Shown here in pieces: positions 46,139 to 55,979 of a DNA stretch of 64,000 nucleotides. Position numbers and translations under genes: made by a program. Below the pieces are notes generated by a model. That model was given only the letters and a program-made list of their open reading frames with translations, was not told where the DNA came from and made no database searches. How positions within the stretch are numbered: position 1 is the first letter of the stretch; every line of letters begins with the position of its first letter. The stretch is from Sphingomonas sp. BK580 (GTDB taxonomy: Bacteria > Pseudomonadota > Alphaproteobacteria > Sphingomonadales > Sphingomonadaceae), in the NCBI RefSeq assembly GCF_014194975.1, contig NZ_JACIAY010000008.1, forward strand, positions 154,550 through 218,549, given 5' to 3'.

Positions 46139-46230
46139 CGGTCCCCGGCGGAGGCCGGGGCCCAGTTTGGTGACGTCCGCGGGTCTCATCGCCGCCTTCC
46201 CACCTGGGCCCCGGCCTGCGCCGGGGAACG
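46139..46230. repeat. R2 palindromic repeat between the DUF445 and mlaE genes
   Basis: GGTCCCCGGCGGAGGCCGGG and GCCCAG on the left are answered by CTGGGCCCCGGCCTGCGCCG and GGGGAAC on the right. A central GGTGACGTCCGCGGGTCTCA is related to the degenerate copy at 44662. Confidence 0.85.
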
Positions 46231-46342
46231 ATGAGAAAGGACGGGCGTCACTCACTTCCGCAGCACCGAGAGATACGCCCGCGGAACGAACAGCGCGCCG
46301 GAACGCTTGTGGCGACATGAGCTTTGCCGCATGGGATAACAG

Positions 46343-47452
46343 ATGACCGCGGCAGCTGATTTCAGCGAGGTGAGAGACGGCCAGGCGCCGGTGCTGCGCT
46401 TCACCGGCGACCTGTCGCTGGCGCGGCTCGGCAACCTGCCCGACCGGCTCGGCAAGGTACAGGGCGAGGTCGCCACCGTCGACCTCTCCAACGTCGACCG
46501 GATCGACACGATCGGCGCCTGGGTGATCCACCGCTTCGCGCGGCAACATCAAGCCGAGATCAAGGGGCTGGACGAGGACGCGCGGCACCTGTTCGAGCAG
46601 GTCGAGGCCGCCGACCAGCCGGTGCAGATGCGGCCGCAGTCGGGCTCGTCGTTCCGTCGCGTGCTCAGCGAGATCGGCGAGGCCACCAGCAACGCCGCGC
46701 GCACCTCGCTCGGACTGCTCGGCTTCATGGGCGCGACGATCGCGGCGTTCGGCGGCGTGATCCGCCACCCCAGCCGCTTCCGCTTCAACGCGACGGTGCA
46801 GCGCTTCGAGGTGGTGGGTGTCTCCGCGCTCGGCATCGTCGGGCTGATGAGCTTCCTGATCGGCATCGTCATCGCGCAGCAGGGCGCGGTGCAGCTCCGT
46901 CAGTTCGGTGCCGAGGCCTTCACGATCAATCTCGTCGGTCGCATCACGCTGCGCGAGCTCGGCGTGCTCATGACCGCGATCATGGTCGCCGGTCGCTCGG
47001 GCTCCGCCTTCGCGGCGCAGCTCGGCACGATGCAGCTGACGGAGGAGATCGACGCGATGCGCACGATCGGCGTCTCGCCGATGGAGGCGCTGGTGCTGCC
47101 GCGCACGCTCGCCGCGATCGTGCTGATGCCGCTGCTCGGCTTCTACTCCTCGGTGATCGCGATCATCGGGGGCGGGCTGCTGTGCTGGTTCGCGCTCGAT
47201 ATCCCGCCCGTCGCCTATGTCGCGCGGATCCGCGAGGTGGTGCCGATCACCGACCTCTTCGTCGGGCTGATCAAGGCGCCGGTGTTCGGCGCGATCATCG
47301 CGATCGCGGGCTGTTTCCAGGGGATGCAGGTGAAGGGCGATGCCGAGCAGGTCGGCCTCAAGACGACCTCGGCGGTGGTGCAGGCAATCTTCATGGTGAT
47401 CGTGGTCGACGCCTTCTTCGCGGTCTTCTTCGAACAGATCGGCTGGATCTGA
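46343..47452 (+). CDS. MlaE-type ABC transporter permease with N-terminal STAS domain
   Basis: 369 aa. Residues ~1-105 form a STAS-like domain (VDLSNVDRIDTIGAWVIHRF), the role played by separate MlaB in E. coli; residues ~140-369 are the MlaE/YrbE permease with GVSALGIVGLMSFLIGIVIAQ, MVAGRSGSAFAAQLGTMQ and EEIDAMRTIGVSPMEALVLPR. It forms the membrane core of a glycerophospholipid or other lipid importer/exporter between inner and outer membranes. The ATPase gene overlaps its stop by one base. Confidence 0.92.
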   Translation: MTAAADFSEVRDGQAPVLRFTGDLSLARLGNLPDRLGKVQGEVATVDLSNVDRIDTIGAWVIHRFARQHQAEIKGLDEDARHLFEQVEAADQPVQMRPQSGSSFRRVLSEIGEATSNAARTSLGLLGFMGATIAAFGGVIRHPSRFRFNATVQRFEVVGVSALGIVGLMSFLIGIVIAQQGAVQLRQFGAEAFTINLVGRITLRELGVLMTAIMVAGRSGSAFAAQLGTMQLTEEIDAMRTIGVSPMEALVLPRTLAAIVLMPLLGFYSSVIAIIGGGLLCWFALDIPPVAYVARIREVVPITDLFVGLIKAPVFGAIIAIAGCFQGMQVKGDAEQVGLKTTSAVVQAIFMVIVVDAFFAVFFEQIGWI

Positions 47453-48381
47453 TGGCGCGGCGCGACACCCACCGGCGCGACGAGCCGATCATCCGGGTGA
47501 AGGGGCTGCGCAACAGCTTCGGCGACGCGGTGATCCACGACAACCTCGACCTGGAGGTGCGTCGCGGCGAGATCCTGGGCGTGGTCGGCGGGTCGGGTAC
47601 GGGCAAGTCGGTGCTGATGCGCTCGATCATCGGGCTGCAGTCGCCCGATCACGGCGAGGTCGAGGTGTTCGGCGAGCCGACGCTCGGTCGCTCCGAGCAT
47701 GAGACGGTCGAGATCCGCAAGCGCTGGGGCGTGCTATTCCAGGGCGGTGCTCTGTTCTCGACGCTGACGGTCGCCGAGAACGTGCAGGTGCCGCTGCGCG
47801 AATTCTACCCCGAACTCGACCTCGCGCTGCTCGACGAGATCGCCTCGTACAAGGTGGTGATGACGGGCCTGCCCGCCGACGCCGGCCCGAAATATCCGGC
47901 CGAGCTCTCGGGCGGGATGAAGAAGCGCGCCGGCCTCGCGCGCGCGCTCGCGCTCGATCCCGAGCTGCTGTTCCTCGACGAGCCCACCGCCGGGCTCGAT
48001 CCGATCGGCGCCGCGGGGTTCGACGAGCTGACGCGCGCGTTGCAGAAGACGCTGGGGCTCACCGTCTTCCTGATCACGCACGACCTCGACACCTTGTACG
48101 CGATCTGCGACCGCGTGGCGGTGCTCGCCGACAAGAAGGTGATCGCGGTCGGCACGATCGACGAGCTGCTCGCGCTCGATCACCCCTGGATCCAGGAATA
48201 TTTCAACGGGCCGCGCGGGCGCGCCGCGGTCGCCTCCCAGAGCGCGGCGGCGGAGCGGGTCGACGCCGCCGACGCCGACGCGCGCGCGCACCCGACCGAC
48301 GTGAGCGAGCGAGTCACCGGGCAGCACAGCCAGGGCGGCCTCGCCGACAACAGGGCCCGCGGGGCCGCAGGGGCAGAGTGA
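47452..48381 (+). CDS. MlaF-type ABC transporter ATP-binding protein
   Basis: 309 aa. Walker A GGSGTGKSVLM is at about residues 43-53, the Q-loop is in GVLFQGGALF, the signature is LSGGMKKRAGLARALAL, Walker B is LLFLDEPTAGLD, and the H-loop His is in LITHDLDT. A ~50-residue Ala/Asp-rich tail extends beyond the usual MlaF end. It energises the MlaE permease encoded just upstream. Its stop overlaps the next start. Confidence 0.93.
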   Translation: MARRDTHRRDEPIIRVKGLRNSFGDAVIHDNLDLEVRRGEILGVVGGSGTGKSVLMRSIIGLQSPDHGEVEVFGEPTLGRSEHETVEIRKRWGVLFQGGALFSTLTVAENVQVPLREFYPELDLALLDEIASYKVVMTGLPADAGPKYPAELSGGMKKRAGLARALALDPELLFLDEPTAGLDPIGAAGFDELTRALQKTLGLTVFLITHDLDTLYAICDRVAVLADKKVIAVGTIDELLALDHPWIQEYFNGPRGRAAVASQSAAAERVDAADADARAHPTDVSERVTGQHSQGGLADNRARGAAGAE

Positions 48382-49343
48382 TGGAAACGCGATCGAACCA
48401 CGTCCTCGTCGGCGCCGTCGTGCTGATCCTGCTGGCGATGGTCGCCATCTTCACGGTGTGGATCGCGCGCATCGGCGGTACCGAGGAGCGCGAGTACGAC
48501 ATCTTCTTCCGCCAGGCGGTCGACGGACTCGCCAAGGGCTCGTCAGTCACCTTCTCGGGCGTGCCCTCGGGGCAGGTGAAGTCGATCTCGCTGTGGCAGC
48601 CCGACCCGCAGTTCGTCCGCGTCCGCATCAGCGTCAACGGCGACACGCCGATCCTGCGCGGCACCACCGCGACGATCCAGGGCAGCTTCACCGGGACCAG
48701 CACGGTCAGCCTCGACGGCGCGATCAAGGGCGCGCCGCCGATCAGCTGCCCGGAGAACAACGCGGCCAACATCTGTCCGCTCGGCAAGCCGGTGATCCCC
48801 ACCAAGACCGGTGGCATCGGGGCGATCCTGAACTCGGCGCCGCAGCTGCTCGAGCGGCTCTCGACGCTGACCGAGCGGCTCACCGGGATGCTGAGCGATC
48901 GCAACCAGGCCTCGATCGCGGGCATCCTCGACAACACCAACCGGCTGACCGACGCGCTCGCCGACCGTGGCCCCGAGATCGCCGCGACGCTGGCGCAGAC
49001 CCGCGTCGCGATCGCGCAGGCGGGCAACGCGGCCGAGCAGATCGGCCAGCTGGCGCAGACCACCAACGGCGTGCTCGCCAACGACGTGCAGCCGGCGATG
49101 GCGAACCTCAACAAGGCGATCACCTCGGCCCAGGCGAGCGCGGACACGCTCAACAGCGCGATCGGCGACGCGCGGCCGGGCCTGACCACCTTCAGCAAGC
49201 AGACGATCCCGCAGATCAACCAGCTGGTGCGCGACCTGCGCGTCACCACCGCGTCGCTGTCGGCGATCTCCGAGCGAGTCGAGCAGGGCGGCGCCGGCTC
49301 CCTGATCGGCCAACAGAAGCTGCCGGACTACAAGGGGAAATGA
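48381..49343 (+). CDS. MCE/MlaD family lipid-binding protein
   Basis: 320 aa. A single N-terminal membrane anchor (VLVGAVVLILLAMVAIFTVWI) is followed by an MCE domain (residues ~38-115: YDIFFRQAVDGLAKGSSVTF with GVPSGQVKSI) and a long helical C-terminal region that would form a periplasmic tube with other subunits. Compared with E. coli MlaD the helical tail is much longer, closer to PqiB/actinobacterial Mce types. ATG 48381 overlaps the ATPase stop. Confidence 0.92.
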   Translation: METRSNHVLVGAVVLILLAMVAIFTVWIARIGGTEEREYDIFFRQAVDGLAKGSSVTFSGVPSGQVKSISLWQPDPQFVRVRISVNGDTPILRGTTATIQGSFTGTSTVSLDGAIKGAPPISCPENNAANICPLGKPVIPTKTGGIGAILNSAPQLLERLSTLTERLTGMLSDRNQASIAGILDNTNRLTDALADRGPEIAATLAQTRVAIAQAGNAAEQIGQLAQTTNGVLANDVQPAMANLNKAITSAQASADTLNSAIGDARPGLTTFSKQTIPQINQLVRDLRVTTASLSAISERVEQGGAGSLIGQQKLPDYKGK

Positions 49344-49945
49344 TCGTGCGATCGGTGGCCAAGACATTTCTCGTGGCGGCGGTGCCGGTGCTGCTGGCGG
49401 GCTGCGTGCGGTTCGGCGCGGAGCCGCCGCCCTCGCTGCTGACGATCGCGGCGCAGTCGCAGCCGCAGCCGGGTGCGGCGCAGAACTCCGCCACCGCGCG
49501 CTCGATCGTGGTGCAGGTACCCGCGGTGCCGACCGCGATCGCGACGACGCGCGTGCCGGTGCAGGAGACCGACACGACGATCGCCTACGTCAAGGACGCG
49601 CAATGGGCCGAGCCGCCCGCGCGCCTCTTCGCGCGGCTGCTCGCCGACACGGTGACCGCGCGCGCGAACATGGTGGTGCTCTCGCCGGCGCAGTCGTTCA
49701 GCGACCCGAGCGCCAATCTGGCGGGCGAGCTGCGCTGGTTCGGGCTCGACGCGACGCAGCGCCAGGCTCTGGTGGTGTACGATGCAGCGCTGACACCGGC
49801 CGGCGCGACCAACGTCGAGAAGCGACGCTTCGAGGCGCGCGTGCCCGTGGCGGCGATCGACGCCCCCTCGGCCGGCGCCGCGCTGAGCCAGGCCGCCAAC
49901 CAGGTCGCGCAGCAGGTCGCCGACTGGGTGGCGGGACAGCGCTGA
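49340..49945 (+). CDS. ABC-type transport auxiliary lipoprotein (PqiC-like)
   Basis: 201 aa. A lipoprotein signal peptide with lipobox LLAGC (Cys at residue ~22) precedes an ABC_trans_aux domain: TTRVPVQETDTTIAYVKDAQWAEPPARLF and the later RFEARVPV strand. The family (PqiC/YmbA) sits in the outer membrane facing the periplasm and accepts lipid from Mce tubes. ATG overlaps the MlaD stop. Lgt, encoded elsewhere in the window, would lipidate it. Confidence 0.9.
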   Translation: MIVRSVAKTFLVAAVPVLLAGCVRFGAEPPPSLLTIAAQSQPQPGAAQNSATARSIVVQVPAVPTAIATTRVPVQETDTTIAYVKDAQWAEPPARLFARLLADTVTARANMVVLSPAQSFSDPSANLAGELRWFGLDATQRQALVVYDAALTPAGATNVEKRRFEARVPVAAIDAPSAGAALSQAANQVAQQVADWVAGQR

Positions 49946-50018
49946 CGCGCTCGCCCGTTCGCGATGCGGCTTGCGCGCGGGCGCGCGAGCCTCTAGGCGG
50001 GCGGGCTTCCGGGTATGC

Positions 50019-50109
50019 GGAGCGGTGGCCGAGTGGTCGAAGGCGCTCGCCTGGAAAGTGAGTATACGCCAAAAGCGTATCGAGGGTTCGAATCCCTCCC
50101 GCTCCGCCA
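50019..50109 (+). tRNA. tRNA-Ser (anticodon GGA)
   Basis: 91 nt with encoded CCA. Acceptor GGAGCGG pairs with CCGCTCC; the D-arm (GTGGCCGAGTGGTCGAAGGC), anticodon loop CTGGAAA, a long variable arm (TACGCCAAAAGCGTA), and T-arm GGTTCGAATCC fit a class II serine tRNA. A truncated integrase gene begins 168 bases downstream, so this tRNA is the probable attachment site of a past insertion. Confidence 0.97.
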
Positions 50110-50119
50110 CTTACTTGTA

Positions 50120-50216
50120 TCAGGCTGTCTCGCCCCGTCTCACAGTGAGACGTAAGTGTCTCAAGCGAAGGGAGATTTGCAGAAATCTCAGCGATAGCTG
50201 TCGCATGGTGTCGCAT
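50120..50216. promoter_or_regulatory. clustered short repeats, possible integrase/excisionase arm sites
   Basis: Between tRNA-Ser and the integrase remnant are GTCTCACAGTGAGAC at 50137-50151 (perfect 7-1-7 palindrome), further GTCTC units on both sides, and two copies of TGTCGCAT near 50199-50214. Such short direct and inverted repeats next to a tRNA and an int gene often mark recombinase arm-binding sites. Confidence 0.4.
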
Positions 50217-50276
50217 CCAAGCGCAGACAGCTTGGGGGCATTGCGCAGGCACCTAACCTCTGCATAGTGGGGCATC

Positions 50277-50405
50277 ATGCTCACCGATCCGCAGGTTCGG
50301 AAGGCGGTCGCGCAGGACCGCGACTACAAGCTGCCCGACTCCGGAGGGCTGCACCTCTACGTCATCAAGACGGGGCACCGGTCGTGGTGCCTCTGTCAAA
50401 GCTAA
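50277..50405 (+). pseudogene. tyrosine integrase, N-terminal fragment cut by an IS
   Basis: Only 42 codons remain: MLTDPQVRKAVAQDRDYKL, then LPDSGGLHLYVIKTGHRSW, which is the N-terminal DUF4102-type domain of P4-like tyrosine integrases. After HRSW the frame runs into the left end of the IS6-family element and stops. The catalytic domain is absent. Location 168 bases past tRNA-Ser is the normal place for such an int gene. Confidence 0.8.
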
Positions 50406-51219
50406 TGCACCTGCGACGCTCGCCGGGGTGGGGAATGGCCATGCCCCGCCCGCGCAAGCCAGCCAGCCCGTTCCGCTACTTCAACTCGTCACCCGAGGTG
50501 ATCCGGCTGGTAGTGCTATGTACGTCCGCTTCCCGCTGTGGCTGCGAAACGTGGAAGACCTGCTGTTCGAGCGCGGGATCGATATCTGCCATGAGACGGT
50601 GAGGCTGTGGTGGAACAGGTTCGGTCCGCTGTTCGCGGGCGAGGTGCGGCGCCAGCCGGTGAGCCATATGCGCGGCTTTAGCCACTGGCGCTGGCACCTG
50701 GACGAGTTGTACGTGAAGCTGAACGGCGAGATGGTCTACCTGTGGCGAGCGGTGGATCATGAGGGCGAGATCCTCGAGAGTTTCGTCACCAGGACACGCG
50801 ACAAGAAGGCAGCGCTCACTTGCATGAAGAAAGCGCTCAAGCGGCACGGCTCACCTGAGGCGATCACCACCGACGGTCTGCGCTCCCACGGTGCGGCGCT
50901 GACGGAGCTCGGTAGCCGTGAGAAGCAGGAGGTGGGTCGCTGGGCAAACAACCGGGTCGAGAACTCGCACCTGCCGTTCAGGCGACGAGAACGAGCGATG
51001 CTGCGGTTCCGGCAGATGCGCACCTTACAGAAGTTCGCCTCGGTTCACGCCAACGTCCACAATCATTTCAACCACGAACGCCACCGCGTCGACCGCCGAC
51101 CTACAAGCAGCGCCGCTCCGCGGCGCTGGCCGAGTGGCAGGCGCTCGTCAGCTGATCCGACGCGAGCCGGGGGCAAGGTGCATCGTGTAGCGACGAGTTC
51201 GCATCAGACTGACAGCACC
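50386..51219. mobile_element. IS6-family insertion sequence
   Basis: About 834 bp, a normal IS6 length. The left end (GGTGCCTCTGTCAAAGCTAA) interrupts the integrase frame; the right end, read in reverse complement, is GGTGCTGTCAGTCTGATGCG, and interrupts an SDR frame. The ends share GGTGC and TGTCA as imperfect terminal inverted repeats. Flanking 8-mers (CCGGTCGT and TCGGCGGC) differ, so there is no target duplication, suggesting recombination or an adjacent deletion after insertion. Confidence 0.7.
50441..51155 (+). pseudogene. IS6-family transposase, two frameshifts
   Basis: The protein starts MPRPRKPASPFRYFNSSPEV in one frame, then continues as MYVRFPLWLRNVEDLLFERG in another after a 1-base loss near 50516. 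The DDE residues are intact: the first Asp in WHLDELYVK, the second in ITTDGLRS, and Glu in NNRVENSH. A second 1-base loss near 51096 (DRRPTSS in place of a DRQTYKQRRSA-like end) alters the last ~20 residues; the ancestral stop is at 51153-51155. Repaired, it would be about 238 codons. Sequencing error at both sites is possible. Confidence 0.8.
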
Positions 51220-51645
51220 TCGGCGGCAGGTGACAGCAGGAAGCTGACCAGTGTCGCGACGTCGTCGGGGCGCCCCGCGCGACCCCAAGGGATCGCTGCC
51301 TCTTTGGCTTTCAGTTCTTGGGGGTCGTCGAGCGCCGACTGGTTCATCGGCGTCGGGATCATGCGGCGCGACGCCGTTGACCGCGATGCCCTTGGGCGCA
51401 AGTTCCAGCGCTAGCGTCGCGGTAAGCTGCGACAGGCCGCCCTTTGCCGCATCATAGTCGACCCCGCCGGGGCGCGGCGCCTTCTCGTGGATCGAGGAAA
51501 TCTTGACCACGCGGCCCTTCAAGGCCTTTCCTTCCAGCGCGCGGACCATGCGGCGGCAGGTGAGGAACGGCCCGTAGAGGTCGGATCGCATCACCCGGTC
51601 GAACTGCGCCAGCTCCATGTCGACCAGGTTCACCCCGGTCACGAT
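51219..51645 (-). pseudogene. SDR family oxidoreductase remnant
   Basis: A central-to-C-terminal SDR fragment: GVNLVDMELAQFDRVMRSDL, VVKISSIHEKAPRPGGVDYD, then YDAAKGG (catalytic Tyr-Lys), in one frame, then MIPTPMNQSALDDPQELKAK and PDDVATLVSFLLSPAAE in another after an apparent 2-base loss near 51375. The C terminus ends at the IS right end, and the cofactor-binding N terminus is missing. It resembles glucose 1-dehydrogenase-like SDRs. Non-functional. Confidence 0.75.
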
Positions 51646-52461
51646 GGCCAAAAGGTAACGATCGGCGGCGTCGTCGATATCGGGACCAACTCACGCTGCT
51701 TATATGACTCTCTGCTGGCAGCGCGAGGGAAAAGCGGCGCTGGGCCACAGGTGATTACGCTATCTGGCGGCGCCAATCTGCTTCGGAGGCGGAAGGAACT
51801 AAACCACCGCTTCGCCATCGCGACGGGAACCTTCAGAAAAGTTTTCAATGGGCCGGACGTAGTCGACCTCTATCAATGCAATGCCGCAGGCATCGAGCAG
51901 GATACAATCCAGCTCTTTCGCCGCTGAACGGCTCTACCAGCCTCCCCAATCCCGAGAGCGGCCCTTCGGCTTTCGTGCTGGCTTGACCAGCCAGACAGCT
52001 GCGCGAAGGGCCGGATTCCCGGTGCGGCGGCATGAATGAGCGTCCAGAGTTGGCGGTCGGGCAGGGCGCCGCGAATGGCCGATTTTGGGTCGGCTTACCC
52101 GCCGGGGCGCTTGGGCCTACAAGCCGTCTCAGCGCAATTTTCATGCGCCGGACGGCCATCATTTGATCCTAGTTTGCGTTGGGCGCAACGATTGCGCAGC
52201 AAGCGGTCCATTGAACGGCGGTGTAAGCCGCTGCAACCTCTCTCCTCGGAGAAGCGACCGCGGGAGATGGTCGCCCCGCGACCTACTCGAGTTGACCCGG
52301 ACGCCGGCGGTCGATCCACGATCGTCTAAGATACCGCGGCGACCCGAGTTGAGCGGATAGGTACGGCGCCGCCGGTCTCGCCGCTGGTCGCTCGGCTAAC
52401 GGACGGGAGGCGTAAGCGCGATGGCGTCGTGTCCTCCCAGCGGCATCATAAGGGGGTTGGT
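51646..52461. other. 816-bp stretch without a convincing gene
   Basis: GC is lower and less codon-patterned than neighbours in 51650-52200. A plus-strand frame through 51927 ends in ITLSGGANLLRRRKELNHRF and later NAAGIEQDTIQLFRR, which looks like a protein C terminus but which I do not recognise; it may be a decayed remnant. The segment 52030-52165 contains a short frame ending MRRTAII with no recognised homologue. The last ~60 bases carry the TonB receptor ribosome binding site. Confidence 0.4.
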
Positions 52462-54564
<2,103 letters not shown>

Positions 54565-54578
54565 GTGACATGCTTGCC

Positions 54579-54607
54579 GGTGGCCGAGCCTCGGCAGCTC
54601 GGCCACC
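54579..54607 (+). terminator. hairpin after the TonB receptor gene
   Basis: GGTGGCCGAG, loop CCTCGGCAG, CTCGGCCACC: a perfect 10-bp stem, 15 bases after the stop codon. No T run follows, so it may attenuate or stabilise mRNA rather than terminate. Confidence 0.45.
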
Positions 54608-54668
54608 TGCCATGGCGTGAGCGGATGCTCGATCGAGCAGTCGATCCATATAAGTGAGGAGAATGGCC

Positions 54669-55580
54669 ATGCCGAACGCGATCGATCGACGCGCTGTGCT
54701 GGGCGGCGCGGCGGCGCTGGCGCTGTCCACCCAGCTAGTCGCGCGACCGCGCCGCCGCCCGCTCGGCATCCAGCTTTACACGCTCATGGCGGCGTTGGAC
54801 GCCGACTTCGACGGCACGATCGGCAAGGTCGCGGCGATGGGTTACCGCGAGGTGGAGACACTCGGCAGCTTCGGCCGCGACCCCGCCGAGGTGCGCGCGA
54901 TCCTCGACAAGCACGGGCTGGTCTCGCCGTCGCAGCACATCATGCCGCCCGGCCTCTACAAGGTCTTCGACGACGGCGTGGCCAAGCGGATCGACATGCC
55001 GACGTTCGAGCGCAAGTTCATCGAGGCCTTCTCGTTCGATCGGGTCGAGGGCCTGATCGAGGCGTGCGTCGCGCAGGCGCGGCCGCTCGGGCAGAAATAC
55101 ATCGTGTGGCAGATCAGCTGGCCGTCCCAGCTGCGTACCCGCGCGCAGATCGATCAGCTGATCAAGGCGTTGAACCGCGCCGCCGATGCGGCGCATGCGG
55201 CCGGGTTCACGCTGGCCTATCACAACCACAGCCAGGAGTTCACGAAGGTCGGTAGCGACGTACCTTATGATCTGATCCTGCAGGGCACCGATCCCGCCAA
55301 GCTGAAGTTCGAGATGGATCTCGCCTGGGCGGTCAACGCGCGGGTCGATCCGGTCGCTTATTTCCGGCGCTTCCCGGGGCGTTTCCGCATGCTGCACATG
55401 AAGGACATCGCGCGCGACGGCTCGGTCCGCGATCCCGGTGAGGGCATCGTGCCGTTCAAGACGATCATCCCCGCCGCCGAGGCCGCCGGGGTCGAGCATT
55501 TCTACGTCGAATATGACGTGCCGACCGACCCGCTGGCGACCTTGGGGGCGGCTCGCCGCTATCTCGCGCCCCTGATGTGA
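54669..55580 (+). CDS. sugar phosphate isomerase/epimerase family TIM-barrel protein, Tat-type signal
   Basis: 303 aa. The N terminus IDRRAVLGGAAALALSTQLV has a twin-arginine motif and hydrophobic core, suggesting export. The rest is an AP-endonuclease-2/xylose isomerase-like TIM barrel: LGIQLYTLMAALDADFDGTI, GYREVETLGSFG, TLAYHNHSQEF, KFEMDLAWAV, RMLHMKDIARDG, and HFYVEYDVPTDPL, the His/Asp/Glu residues being likely metal ligands. Substrate unknown; possibly a keto-sugar or hydroxypyruvate-like compound. ATG 54669 has AGGAG about 8 bases upstream. Confidence 0.85.
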   Translation: MPNAIDRRAVLGGAAALALSTQLVARPRRRPLGIQLYTLMAALDADFDGTIGKVAAMGYREVETLGSFGRDPAEVRAILDKHGLVSPSQHIMPPGLYKVFDDGVAKRIDMPTFERKFIEAFSFDRVEGLIEACVAQARPLGQKYIVWQISWPSQLRTRAQIDQLIKALNRAADAAHAAGFTLAYHNHSQEFTKVGSDVPYDLILQGTDPAKLKFEMDLAWAVNARVDPVAYFRRFPGRFRMLHMKDIARDGSVRDPGEGIVPFKTIIPAAEAAGVEHFYVEYDVPTDPLATLGAARRYLAPLM

Positions 55581-55613
55581 CGTCCGCGGCGGCAGCGGCG
55601 CGGCCCATCTCGT

Positions 55614-55979
55614 TCACCGCTGCCGGCTGATCACCTCGAAGGAAGCGAGCCGTCCGTTGCTGATCGTCGCGACCGCGAGACACTCCTCCGCGCCGACACC
55701 CTCCGCGCCCTCGAAGGTGGCCGCGTAGCGGGCGAAGGCGAGCCGGTCGTCGGCCAGTGTCGCCTGTACTGGAGTCTCCACCGTCACCGCGTCGGTCTTC
55801 GCGCGGATCCGCTGGAAATGCGCGCAGATCGCCTCGGGTCCGGTGCCGCGAACGGCACCGTCCACGATGAACGGCGCGTCCGCGGTGAAGAAGCGCGCGA
55901 AGCCGTCCGGCGTGAAGTCGCGCTCGCGATAAGCCTGGTTCCACCAGGAGAAGAAGCGGGTAATGGGGTTGTCGGTCAT
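55614..55979 (-). CDS. SnoaL-like/NTF2-fold protein
   Basis: 121 aa. A small cone-barrel domain: RFFSWWNQAYRERDFTPDGF, ARFFTADAPFIVDGAVRGTG, AICAHFQRIR, and a C-terminal strand ASFEVISRQ. Proteins of this fold act as small cyclases, isomerases or ligand binders; none of the catalytic sets is diagnostic here. Its ATG overlaps the NCS1 permease stop (ATGA), placing it as third gene of a minus-strand operon. Confidence 0.8.
   Translation of the reverse strand: MTDNPITRFFSWWNQAYRERDFTPDGFARFFTADAPFIVDGAVRGTGPEAICAHFQRIRAKTDAVTVETPVQATLADDRLAFARYAATFEGAEGVGAEECLAVATISNGRLASFEVISRQR

Noticed and set aside
52032..52166. 44-codon frame MNERPELAVG...MRRTAII
   Set aside because: Short, no ribosome binding site, in decayed DNA between IS scar and TonB gene; no recognisable family.
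50110..52461. Second copy of the tRNA-Ser 3' end as an att site within the scar
   Set aside because: I looked for the GGTTCGAATCCCTCCCGCTC sequence downstream of the tRNA and did not see it by eye in this stretch; it may lie beyond the window.
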